From JBBWZH01 sp035544115 (GTDB taxonomy: Bacteria > Actinomycetota > Actinomycetes > Mycobacteriales > CADCTP01): a stretch of DNA of 64,000 nt. Location: contig OY970235.1 of NCBI GenBank assembly GCA_963714145.1, positions 3,410,001 through 3,474,000 on the forward strand, given 5' to 3'. The notes under the pieces are model-generated. The model was given only the letters and a program-made list of their open reading frames with translations. It was not told the DNA's origin and searched no databases. Below are positions 31,371-37,819 of this stretch, piece after piece. The position numbers and the translations under genes are program-made. Numbering within the stretch: position 1 is the first letter of the stretch; the number at the start of each line of letters is the position of its first letter.

Positions 31371-32321
31371 ATGGTCGCCAGCTTCGCCGACCTCAGCCAC
31401 CACCAGTCCATCGTGGATCTCGCCGCGTACGCCAGGGCCGGGCATGACCGGGTCGCGCTGAAGGCGACCGAGGGACTGTCCTACGTGGACCCGACGTTCA
31501 CCGCCCGCTGGCGCCAGGCCGGCCAGCTCGGCCTGGCCCGGGTCGTCTACCACTTCGCCCGCGCGGCCAACTCCGGCGCGGCCGAGTTCGACCACTTCCT
31601 GGCCACCGTCGCCGCCGGCGGCATCGGCCCCCGCGACTGGCTGTGCCTGGACGCCGAGGACATCACCGCCCCCGCCCGGGCGACCGGGCACGCCGCCGAG
31701 TTCACCAACCGCGCCGCCGCCCGCGGCATCAGCCGCGGCCTGGTCTACACCGGCCGCTGGTTCGCCGACCCCAACCGGCTCACCGCCTCCGTCCTGGCCC
31801 CCGGCTGGCGCCGGCTCTGGCTGTCGGACTACACCCCGGGCCAGCCCGACGACCAGGTCGAGATCCCCGCCGGCTGGACCCGCACACAGCTCGCCGCCCG
31901 CCAGCACACCGACCGGGCCACTGTGCCCGGCGTCGCCGGTGGCTGCGACTACTCCCGCGTGCTGGCCGACTGGCTCACCAGCACGCCCGACCCGACCCCG
32001 GAGGACGACGTGCCACTCACCGATGCGGAGATCGAGAAGATCGCTCAGCGGACCTGGGAGAAGGTGGCGGTGGGCCTGAGCGACCCGACCCACCAGTACC
32101 TGCAGGACGAGCTGCAGCCGCTCAAGGACGCGCTCGGCCAGATCCGGACCGGCGTGGCCGCGCAGGCCGACGACGAGGCGAAGGTCCTCGGCGCGCTGGC
32201 GTCGATGAAGCTGAACCTCACCGACGCCCAGCTCGAGCAGATCAGCGACCACATCGGCATCGACTACGACAAGATCGCCCAGGCCGCGCGCTTCCAGATC
32301 AGCTGGCCGGGTGCGTCGTGA
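31371..32321 (+). CDS. GH25 endolysin (lysozyme-like muramidase)
   Basis: 316 residues. The N-terminal 190 residues form a GH25 catalytic barrel: ADLSHHQSIVDLAAYA at strand 1, VALKATEGLSYVDPTF, YHFARAANSG, and DWLCLDAEDIT with the catalytic acidic pair, then LWLSDYTPGQPDD and ARQHTDRATVPGVAGGCDYS. A Pro/Thr linker and a helical C-terminal part (DAEIEKIAQRTWEKV, QYLQDELQPLKDALGQI) follow, probably for wall binding or oligomerisation. Cleaves the glycan strands of peptidoglycan to release progeny. Its presence without any capsid gene is notable. Confidence 0.9.
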   Translation: MVASFADLSHHQSIVDLAAYARAGHDRVALKATEGLSYVDPTFTARWRQAGQLGLARVVYHFARAANSGAAEFDHFLATVAAGGIGPRDWLCLDAEDITAPARATGHAAEFTNRAAARGISRGLVYTGRWFADPNRLTASVLAPGWRRLWLSDYTPGQPDDQVEIPAGWTRTQLAARQHTDRATVPGVAGGCDYSRVLADWLTSTPDPTPEDDVPLTDAEIEKIAQRTWEKVAVGLSDPTHQYLQDELQPLKDALGQIRTGVAAQADDEAKVLGALASMKLNLTDAQLEQISDHIGIDYDKIAQAARFQISWPGAS

Positions 32322-32536
32322 CCCGGCTCGCCCGCTACCGCAAGGCCGTCACCGCCGCCGTCGGTACGGCACTGACCCTGGCCACCCAGGTACTGCCGGA
32401 CCCGTGGGCGCCGCTGGCCGGCGCCCTGCTCGGCGTGCTGACCACGTACGGCGTGGTCCGTGTCACCAACGCGCCGGCACCGCGGCCGGCCGGTGGACTG
32501 AACCTCGGCCCGAACCGGAGCACCCCGCTGCGGTAG
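32318..32536 (+). CDS. Holin-like small membrane protein
   Basis: 72 residues from GTG 32318, overlapping the endolysin stop by 4 bp. Basic start (RLARYRKAV), hydrophobic helices at about 10-27 and 32-48 (PLAGALLGVLTTYGVVRV), polar tail. Such a gene directly after an actinobacterial GH25 endolysin is usually the holin. Followed by a strong terminator. Confidence 0.65.
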   Translation: MTRLARYRKAVTAAVGTALTLATQVLPDPWAPLAGALLGVLTTYGVVRVTNAPAPRPAGGLNLGPNRSTPLR

Positions 32537-32555
32537 CCCGACCCTCTGTCGCCGA

Positions 32556-32587
32556 GCCGCCCCCGCCCTCCACCGGGCGGGGGCGGC
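32556..32587 (+). terminator. Terminator of the lysis cassette
   Basis: GCCGCCCCCGCCC (32556-32568) pairs perfectly with GGGCGGGGGCGGC (32575-32587) around a 6-nt loop, followed by TTCGTG. A 13-bp GC stem ending the rightward cassette. Confidence 0.8.
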
Positions 32588-32622
32588 TTCGTGCTGTGAC
32601 CGGTCATGTGCGCGTGGCGGGC

Positions 32623-32660
32623 TTGCCAAGAGTAACAATGAGGGTAATAAAATTACCCCC
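32623..32660 (+). promoter_or_regulatory. Leaderless promoter with palindromic operator
   Basis: TTGCCA (32623-32628) and TAAAAT (32648-32653), 19 bp apart, precede a GTG at 32661 at the expected start point, so the transcript is leaderless. The palindrome GGGTAAT-AAA-ATTACCC (32642-32658) covers the -10. The patch is strikingly AT-rich for this DNA. Confidence 0.7.
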
Positions 32661-33308
32661 GTGGTTACTGAGGGCAGAGACTACGTCTGGGGCAAGCTCG
32701 CCGGCTTGTGCGAGCCGCTGTACGAGGCGTTCCAGAAGTCGGCCGAACGCGTCGACGACCTGACCGGCGAAGCCCTGCCAGGGCGGGACTACGAGTACGC
32801 CAAGACGCATCTGACCCGGGCGCTGGCCCACCGGCATCTAACCACCGCCGGCGCCGACCTCGCTGGGTGGCGGGTGACCGGCAACCACCAGCGCAACGGC
32901 GAGCTGTGGCTCCGCCACGGCATGACCCGACTGCGGCTGCTGCACACCAACTCCGACAAGCTCATACCGGTCGCCGGCCAGAGCCGCCCGCGCCGCGCGT
33001 ACTACCGCAACACCCCGCTCGTGCAGATCCCGGAACAGCTGGTGCTCGATCTCGCGGAGCAGAGCCAGTTGATCGGCGCCTGGCGGATCGTCGACCGGTC
33101 GACCTACGAGGCGAGCATCCGCGTCGTGCGGCCGATATCACCCGGCCGGTTCGAGGTGGCCCAGGTGGACGTGGACCTCGACTTCTTCTTGCCCCGCTCC
33201 GCGGATGAGCAGCTGGAGTTCACCCCGACTGACGAGGACTTGAGGCTCGACCTGTCGGACGGTCAGGACGAGGGGGACGATCAGGATGGCAACGAGCTAC
33301 GCGGGTGA
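32661..33308 (+). CDS. Unknown partner of the XRE-ImmA protein
   Basis: 215 residues starting at a leaderless GTG. Helical N-terminal third (LAGLCEPLYEAFQKSAERVD), then a beta-rich part (WRVTGNHQRNGELWLRHGMT, VDRSTYEASIRVVRP) and an acidic tail. It overlaps the XRE-ImmA gene by 23 bp in another frame, so the two are translated together. Pairs of an unknown protein plus an XRE/ImmA-IrrE protease occur in phages and islands as toxin-antitoxin-like or repressor-control modules. No enzyme motif seen. Confidence 0.6.
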   Translation: MVTEGRDYVWGKLAGLCEPLYEAFQKSAERVDDLTGEALPGRDYEYAKTHLTRALAHRHLTTAGADLAGWRVTGNHQRNGELWLRHGMTRLRLLHTNSDKLIPVAGQSRPRRAYYRNTPLVQIPEQLVLDLAEQSQLIGAWRIVDRSTYEASIRVVRPISPGRFEVAQVDVDLDFFLPRSADEQLEFTPTDEDLRLDLSDGQDEGDDQDGNELRG

Positions 33309-34398
33309 GCGCATCCGCACCGCCCGGCTGCTGTTCGGCCTGACCCAGAGTGATCTCGCCGAGGCCGCGCAGGTCAGCCAGGGACTCATCTCACAGGTCG
33401 AGAAAGGGCACCGAGAGGCCACTGACGAACTGCTCGACGCGATCGCCACCGCGCTGGCCACGCCGCGGTCGTTCTTCGACGTGATCCCGGAGGCGATCCC
33501 GCTCGGGTCGCTGCGATTCCGCAAGAATGCGACCGCGAGCCAGAAGGACACCAACCGGGCTACGGCTCTGTTCGCCGAAGCGTTCCGCGTGCTCGTCCAC
33601 CTGATCACACCGGTCGGGTACCCAACCCCCGCGGTCCCTCGGCCGCCGGCGCACCTGACTGGCGACGAGGTCGAGGGACTCGCCGAGCAGACCCGTGAGG
33701 CGCTGCAGCTCGGGCCGGAAGCGCCCATCCCGCACGTCACCCGCGCATTGGAGCGCGCCGGCATCGCCGTCGTCCCGATCACGCTGCCCAGCCGCGAGCC
33801 GGCGGAGGACGCCGCGACGCCGGGCCATTTCGGCCTGTCGTACTGGCCCGGCCCGGGCGAACACGCCGCGGTTGGCTACTTCCCCGGCAGCAAGGCCGAC
33901 CGCGACCGATTCACCCTCGCCCACGAACTCGGGCACATCGTCTTGCACACACACCGGACCGCGGCCGACCCCGAAGTGGAGGCCAACCGGTTCGCCTCCG
34001 CCTTCCTGATGCCCCGCGCCCGCGCGCTCGACGTACTCGACCAACACCTGGTTCTCAGCGACTACGCCCGGCTCAAGTCGATCTGGGGTATGTCGATCCA
34101 GGCCCTCATCATGCGCGGAACGCACGTCGGCCTCATCGACCGTGCCCGCTGCCGATCGCTGTACATCCAACTATCCGCCCGCGGCTGGCGCCACAACGAA
34201 CCGGTCACCGTCCACCCCGAGGAGCCCCAACTACTGTGGCGGCTCCTCGTCGCCCGATTCGGCAAGTCGCCCTACCGGCGCGCGGTCGACCCCCTGGCTA
34301 TCCCGGCAGTGATCCTCCGATCCCTCGCACCAGCACCGAGCCGGCCACAGCCCAACCCCCCACAACCAAGCCGGGCCTCAATCCACAGCCTGAGGTAA
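33286..34398 (+). CDS. XRE regulator fused to an ImmA/IrrE metalloprotease
   Basis: 370 residues. Residues 1-65: helix-turn-helix (RIRTARLLFGLTQSDLAEAA, then QVSQGLISQVEKGHREATD). Residues about 180-290: zinc peptidase with RFTLAHELGHIVLHTHR (HExxH) and the downstream glutamate in EVEANRFASAFLMPR. Such proteins cleave or antagonise repressors; in ICEBs1 the protease ImmA removes ImmR after DNA damage. Here it could relieve the repressor at 16043 or control its own palindrome at 32642. It ends in a Pro-rich tail inside a terminator-like hairpin. Confidence 0.82.
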   Translation: MATSYAGERIRTARLLFGLTQSDLAEAAQVSQGLISQVEKGHREATDELLDAIATALATPRSFFDVIPEAIPLGSLRFRKNATASQKDTNRATALFAEAFRVLVHLITPVGYPTPAVPRPPAHLTGDEVEGLAEQTREALQLGPEAPIPHVTRALERAGIAVVPITLPSREPAEDAATPGHFGLSYWPGPGEHAAVGYFPGSKADRDRFTLAHELGHIVLHTHRTAADPEVEANRFASAFLMPRARALDVLDQHLVLSDYARLKSIWGMSIQALIMRGTHVGLIDRARCRSLYIQLSARGWRHNEPVTVHPEEPQLLWRLLVARFGKSPYRRAVDPLAIPAVILRSLAPAPSRPQPNPPQPSRASIHSLR

Positions 34399-34408
34399 GC
34401 CCGGCTTT
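34368..34408. terminator. Hairpin between convergent genes
   Basis: AAGCCGGGC (34368-34376) pairs with GCCCGGCTT (34399-34407), extended by TCA/TGA, with a TTT after the plus-strand arm. It overlaps the last codons of the XRE-ImmA gene and precedes the end of the leftward gene. Confidence 0.65.
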
Positions 34409-34410
34409 CG

Positions 34411-34662
34411 TCATGCCGTCGGCGGCCAGCCATGCGCCTGGAAGGCGCGCCACGCATCGTGGGCGACCTCGCGCAGTCGCATGCCCTCGATCAGAACCTC
34501 CGGACGGGTCTCTCGCCGGACGTGCTCTATGGCGCCGAGGGGCTCCGTTGCTAGCGGCGACCATTCGGCCTGCCACGCACGCCAGGCCTTCTCGGCCTCA
34601 CCCGCGACCGTCGCCGCGGCCCGCCACTCGGTGATCGCCCCATCAGTCGGATCCATCGTCAT
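34411..34662 (-). CDS. Small helical protein of unknown function
   Basis: 83 residues from the ATG at 34662 with a GGAAGGAA site. Trp/Ala-rich helices (ITEWRAAATVAGEAEKAWRA, then VAHDAWRAFQAHGWPP), acidic overall. Divergent from the SOS-controlled frame at 34793. No family recognised. Confidence 0.5.
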   Translation of the reverse strand: MTMDPTDGAITEWRAAATVAGEAEKAWRAWQAEWSPLATEPLGAIEHVRRETRPEVLIEGMRLREVAHDAWRAFQAHGWPPTA

Positions 34663-34777
34663 CACGTTCCTTCCATCGGTCGGTCCCGATCGTCGCACGG
34701 TCTGTAACCGTCAGTGATGGAACGCTTACAACTCCCGTCGGTACCGCCGAGGGTTGCTTGCGATCACGACCCGTCCA

Positions 34778-34793
34778 TCGAACACTTGTTCGA
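34778..34793. promoter_or_regulatory. Perfect actinobacterial SOS (LexA) box
   Basis: TCGAAC-ACTT-GTTCGA matches the published actinobacterial LexA consensus TCGAAC-N4-GTTCGA at every position and is extended by GTCCA/TGGAC to an 11-bp-arm palindrome (34773-34798). The last A is the first base of an ATG. A bound LexA would block that gene, and DNA damage would release it. Confidence 0.75.
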
Positions 34794-34951
34794 TGGACGC
34801 TGATGCCCAGCCTGAGATCTACCTGACCGAACCCCTCCCACCCCTACGACCACTCAAGGTCGTACCCAGGGGATGGACCACCAGGTGGCAGTACCACCTC
34901 CGAACGGAGGTCACCCCGTCACAGACAGGAGGCTCTACCGTCACCCGATAG
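34793..34951 (+). CDS. Small frame overlapping the SOS box
   Basis: 52 residues from ATG 34793 (MDADAQPEIYLTEPLPPLRP, later VVPRGWTTRWQYHLRT). The ATG is inside the LexA box, so if translated it is SOS-controlled, possibly leaderless. The message would contain several hairpins, so this stretch may work as an RNA leader for the XRE-TPR gene instead of, or as well as, a peptide. Confidence 0.4.
   Translation: MDADAQPEIYLTEPLPPLRPLKVVPRGWTTRWQYHLRTEVTPSQTGGSTVTR
34845..34911 (+). promoter_or_regulatory. Run of short hairpins upstream of the XRE-TPR gene
   Basis: TACGACC-N6-GGTCGTA (34845-34864) and ACCTCC-GAAC-GGAGGT (34896-34911) are perfect, with CCACC-AGGTGG between them. They lie in the 230-bp leader between the SOS box and the XRE-TPR gene and could form alternative RNA structures or be operators. 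Confidence 0.45.
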
Positions 34952-35027
34952 GGACTACCGTGAGGTAGCGAAAGGCCCCGGTAGGCGTTGGCGCGCCCCG
35001 GGGCCCGGGCGGAGTGGAGGCTCCGAC

Positions 35028-36266
35028 GTGGCAGACGGTACACGTGTCGGCAGCGACCGAGGACTCGGTGCGCGGGCCGCCGCGGCGCGCAAGCGGCGGG
35101 GCCTGTCCCGGCCGGCCGTGGCCGAGCTGTGCGGCCGGTCCGAGGAGTGGCTGCGCAAGATCGAGCGCGGCCAGCGCGGCACGTCGCTGCACATGGTCGC
35201 CCGGCTGGCCGGTGTGCTGCGGATGGACCTGGCGGAGTTGATCGGCGACCAGGTCCCGGCGTCGCTGTACGTGCGCCCAGAGCACCCGGCGCTCGGCCAG
35301 GTACGGGTCGCGCTGGCGGCGTACGGCCCGCCCGCGGCCGAGGGTGACCCGGGCGCGGTGCTCGGTGGGCTGCGCTCGGATCTGGCGGCCGCGTGGCGGC
35401 TGCGGTCCGTCTCCGGCCGGGACCGCTCCGACCTCGCCGCCGTGCTTCCGCGGCTGCTGGCCGGCGCGCCGCGGGCGGTCCGCGCGGCCCCGGCCGGGCG
35501 CCGGCGACGGGAGGCCCGGCGGATGCTGGCCGAGGTCTACCACCTCGCCCAGCTGTACCTGTGCTACCAGGACGCCGCCGAACTGCTGTGGGTGGCCACC
35601 GACCGGGGCATGGGCGCGGCGCTGGACGCGGACGACCCGCTGGCCGCCGCCCGGGCGGCCTGGTTCAGCGCGTACCTGTTCCGCGACACCGGCCACGTCG
35701 ACCAGGCACACCAGGTCGTCGAGGACGCGATCCGGATACTCGACCAGCTGGCGTCCCCGCTCGCCGGTTCGCCGGCCGAGCAGCGGCACCGCTCCTACGT
35801 GGCCCTGGCCGGCGCGCTCAACCACGCCCGCGACGGCGCGCACGCCGACGCCTGGCGCTGGTGGGACATCGCCGCGGCCGCCGACCAGCAGGCGACCGCC
35901 GGCGGCGTGCTGCTGTCACCGCACGCACTGTTCGGGCAGGACGTCGCCGACGTCGCCCTGGCCCTGGACGTCGAGCTCGGCCGGTCCGCGGCCGCGCTAC
36001 GCCGCGCCGAGGCGGTCGACACCGACGGCATCGGCTCGGTGCCACGCCGGACCAGGCTGCTGATCGAGATCGCCCGCGGCCACATGATGCGCCGCGAACA
36101 CACCGCCGCCGTCGCGCTGCTGCGCGCGGCGTTCGACACCGGCCCGGAGGCGACGATCTACAGCCTGCACGGCCGCATGATGGTCCAGGAGCTGCACGAC
36201 ACCGCCGGCCCACTGCTGCGCGGCCAGGTAGCCCAGTTGAGCGCGGACCTGGGCATCGGCGCCTGA
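35028..36266 (+). CDS. XRE regulator with C-terminal TPR-like domain
   Basis: 412 residues from GTG 35028. N-terminal helix-turn-helix (ARAAAARKRRGLSRPAVAEL, recognition part CGRSEEWLRKIERGQRGTS) followed by about 300 residues of paired helices of TPR type (LAEVYHLAQLYLCYQDAAEL, ARAAWFSAYLFRDTGHVDQA, LLIEIARGHMMRREHTAAVA). Such XRE-TPR regulators are frequent in actinobacterial integrative elements and often respond to small peptides or ligands. Its target could be the GGGGTAC palindrome at 36288. Role in element control inferred. Confidence 0.78.
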   Translation: MADGTRVGSDRGLGARAAAARKRRGLSRPAVAELCGRSEEWLRKIERGQRGTSLHMVARLAGVLRMDLAELIGDQVPASLYVRPEHPALGQVRVALAAYGPPAAEGDPGAVLGGLRSDLAAAWRLRSVSGRDRSDLAAVLPRLLAGAPRAVRAAPAGRRRREARRMLAEVYHLAQLYLCYQDAAELLWVATDRGMGAALDADDPLAAARAAWFSAYLFRDTGHVDQAHQVVEDAIRILDQLASPLAGSPAEQRHRSYVALAGALNHARDGAHADAWRWWDIAAAADQQATAGGVLLSPHALFGQDVADVALALDVELGRSAAALRRAEAVDTDGIGSVPRRTRLLIEIARGHMMRREHTAAVALLRAAFDTGPEATIYSLHGRMMVQELHDTAGPLLRGQVAQLSADLGIGA

Positions 36267-36287
36267 ACCCCACCGACCCGCACGCCA

Positions 36288-36306
36288 GGGGTACAAGCCG
36301 TACCCC
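36288..36306. promoter_or_regulatory. Perfect palindrome between the XRE-TPR gene and the Cys-rich genes
   Basis: GGGGTAC-AAGCC-GTACCCC, arms of 7 bp, 19 bp in all, no T run after it. Position between two transcription units and lack of terminator features suggest an operator for the downstream genes. Confidence 0.5.
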
Positions 36307-36357
36307 CCGCCCGTAGGTACCTCCGACCGCGCTCCCCGGTCCATACCGTCTTGCGTC

Positions 36358-36733
36358 ATGGTTGATTCACGGGGTGTAACGAACGGACCGGAGCCTGGCC
36401 GGGTCGCGCTGGCGCGGGAGCGGGAGCGCTGTCCGCTGTGTGACAGCGAGACTGGTGACCACGGACGGCGCCGAGCTCTGCCGCAACCACCGGTGCCCCT
36501 ACCTGGTGCTCATGCTCGGCTGCGGGGCCTGCGGTCAGATCATCCGCTGGCGCTACGACCGGACGGTCCCGCACCGCTGGGTCCGGCTGGTGCTCGGCTA
36601 CCACCCGCCGGTGATGGCCTGCTCGGCCGCCTGCGGCGTGCTGCTGCTGGAGGAGATGACCAAGCGCGGCGGCCTCCTCGTCGCACCCGAACACCCCGCC
36701 GGCGCCGGCCGAGCACCGGAGCCGGCCGGATGA
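36358..36733 (+). pseudogene. Zinc-ribbon-like gene, probably frameshifted
   Basis: An ATG at 36358 follows a TACCGT hexamer at leaderless distance. Its frame reads to ERERCPLCDSE and then loses protein character, while the adjacent frame continues LVTTDGAELCRNHRCPYLVL, CGACGQIIRW and MACSAACGVLLLEEM. Joined near 36450 by dropping one base they give a CxxC...CxxH ribbon. Alternatively translation starts at GTG 36440 and the upstream part is leader. Confidence 0.4.
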
Positions 36734-36984
36734 CCGCCGACCCCGACCCGGACGCCCTGCTCCCCGGCTGGCATCTGGGCCTCATCGCCCCGGCACCGCG
36801 CCGGCCCGTCGACGAGCCGCTGTGCCCCCGCTGCCAATCGCGTCGGACAGTCAGCCATGGCGCCCGGGCGCACTGCGGTAGGTGCGGCGCTGAGTGGCAG
36901 TGTGACGCCGTCGAACGCGCACCGGGACCGGACATGACCGACGTCATCCAGATGGCCCTCTGGGCCGCGGCACCGGCCCGGTGA
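36730..36984 (+). CDS. Small zinc-ribbon protein
   Basis: 84 residues from ATG 36730 with 4-bp overlap. Contains CPRCQSRRTVSHGARAHCGR and the second CxxC in CGRCGAEW, a treble-clef or ribbon pair, and a helical C-terminus (DMTDVIQMALWAAAPA). Nucleic-acid binding is likely from the fold; target unknown. Confidence 0.6.
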   Translation: MTADPDPDALLPGWHLGLIAPAPRRPVDEPLCPRCQSRRTVSHGARAHCGRCGAEWQCDAVERAPGPDMTDVIQMALWAAAPAR

Positions 36985-37076
36985 GGAGCCCCCGCCGGGT
37001 CGCCCTCGGCCTCGCCCTCCTGGACCTGGTCCTCGTCCTCGCCCTCACCGGGCTCGGCCTGCTGCTGCTCGCCTGA
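36981..37076 (+). CDS. 31-residue membrane peptide
   Basis: GTG 36981 overlaps the previous stop by 4 bp; the peptide is a short basic start (VRSPRR) followed by one very hydrophobic Leu-rich helix to the end. Accepted because of the overlap; otherwise no information. Confidence 0.4.
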   Translation: MRSPRRVALGLALLDLVLVLALTGLGLLLLA

Positions 37077-37198
37077 GACTCCGGCGGGCGGTGGACCAGT
37101 GGGCCGGACCGCCACCCGCCGGCGACGCCGGCCGGCTGGGACCAGCGACCACTGCCCAGCCGGCCGGCCCAAGCCGCCTCCCGGACGGAGGGAGGCGA

Positions 37199-37260
37199 GG
37201 AGCCCCCGCGGCCACCCCCAACCCCGGACCCCGACCCGGGGAACCGGCCGCGGGGGCTCC
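37199..37260 (+). terminator. Large hairpin at the end of the rightward genes
   Basis: A perfect 15-bp stem, GGAGCCCCCGCGGCC (37199-37213) with its complement (37246-37260), loop of 32 nt that can fold further. It closes the rightward transcription unit before attR. Confidence 0.7.
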
Positions 37261-37460
37261 CTCATGTCCCGGGCTACCGCCGGCCCAACAGCAGGCCGAC
37301 CACGATCAGCAGGGACAGCACGCCCCACTGCGCGACCACCCACGGCAGCAGCGCCCGCAGGGTGTACCGGCACCGGCGGAGCTCCCACTCGTAGATGTTC
37401 TCCGGCCGCCGGCGTCGGGCCAGTATGCGCCGAAGCGTGCGTGCCGCGTGCGCGGAAAAC

Positions 37461-37500
37461 GCTTGGCCTAGCTTGGTCCGGCTTGGTCCAGCTTGGCCAC
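37461..37500 (+). repeat. Four tandem 10-bp repeats: candidate integrase arm sites
   Basis: GCTTGGCCTA, GCTTGGTCCG, GCTTGGTCCA and GCTTGGCCAC follow each other without gaps, 76 bp from the core at 37577. Direct decamers next to a tyrosine-integrase core are the usual form of arm-type binding sites. No equivalent set was seen on the integrase side. Confidence 0.6.
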
Positions 37501-37575
37501 CGGTTCGGGCTGCGTCGCAGGTCAGGGGCGGTATTACGGCTTTGACCTGGGACCGCGACACGCCGCCGCAGGGCC

Positions 37576-37602
37576 TTGGCACTCCTCCTGCAGGAGTGCC
37601 AA
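37576..37602. promoter_or_regulatory. attR: second CIRCE operator with the stranded dnaJ promoter
   Basis: TTGGCACTC-CTCCTGCAG-GAGTGCCAA is a perfect 9-9-9 CIRCE. It shares the 16-bp core with attL. To its right, AGTGTA (37602-37607, TACACT on the minus strand) abuts the operator exactly as in front of hrcA (39699-39704), which identifies this flank as the original dnaJ promoter now pointing into the element. Confidence 0.8.
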
Positions 37603-37819
37603 GTGTACGGCGATCGGCGCGGTCGCACCTCGCCCCCGGCCCGACACATCCTGCCCCGATTCCGATAGTCCTCCGGAACCGGCCCCGGCACTTCTCGACC
37701 GACGGCTGCCGGCCCAGCATGCCGGACCGTGGCCGGCTTGCCTGGGTTCGGCCGGTTCCGGTTCCGCCGAGCGATCCCAACCGCTGCCGCTGTCACCCGG
37801 ATGGACCTATCCTGCGGCG

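Larger units (their letters stand above)
37077..37575. other. Right-end region of the element: no supported gene
   Basis: About 500 bp between the last small gene and attR. It holds the terminator at 37199-37260 and the arm-like repeats at 37461-37500. A leftward frame ending at 37274 has a convincing tail (RRCRYTLRALLPWVVAQWGV, then a hydrophobic LLIVVGLLLG end), which might be a small membrane protein, but no start codon with a ribosome site could be chosen. The displaced dnaJ promoter at attR would read into it. Confidence 0.5.
13217..37592. mobile_element. 24.4-kb phage-like integrated element (candidate phage satellite) in the dnaJ CIRCE site
   Basis: Bounded by core repeats inside CIRCE operators, with a tyrosine integrase beside the left end and four 10-bp arm-like repeats beside the right end. 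It contains phage-type genes (XRE switch, DUF2303, RusA-like, methyltransferase, HNH, GH25 endolysin and small membrane proteins) and an SOS box, but no recognisable terminase, portal, protease, capsid, tape-measure or tail gene and no FtsK-like or relaxase gene. The missing structural module argues for a satellite that uses a helper phage, or for a prophage that lost it. Host gene order (dnaJ next to the DUF4870-hrcA pair) resumes once it is removed in silico. Confidence 0.85.

Noticed and set aside
13306..37076. Integrative conjugative element (AICE)
   Set aside because: No FtsK-like Tra protein, no RepSA/RepAM/Prim-Pol and no spread genes were recognised; the gene set is phage-like.
37576..37602. 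Right-hand CIRCE as an independent heat-shock operator of the DUF4870 gene
   Set aside because: Its promoter hexamer faces away from the DUF4870 gene, the 16-bp identity with attL extends through the non-conserved N9 spacer, and CIRCE spacers are otherwise unrelated (hrcA has a different one); duplication by integration explains this better.
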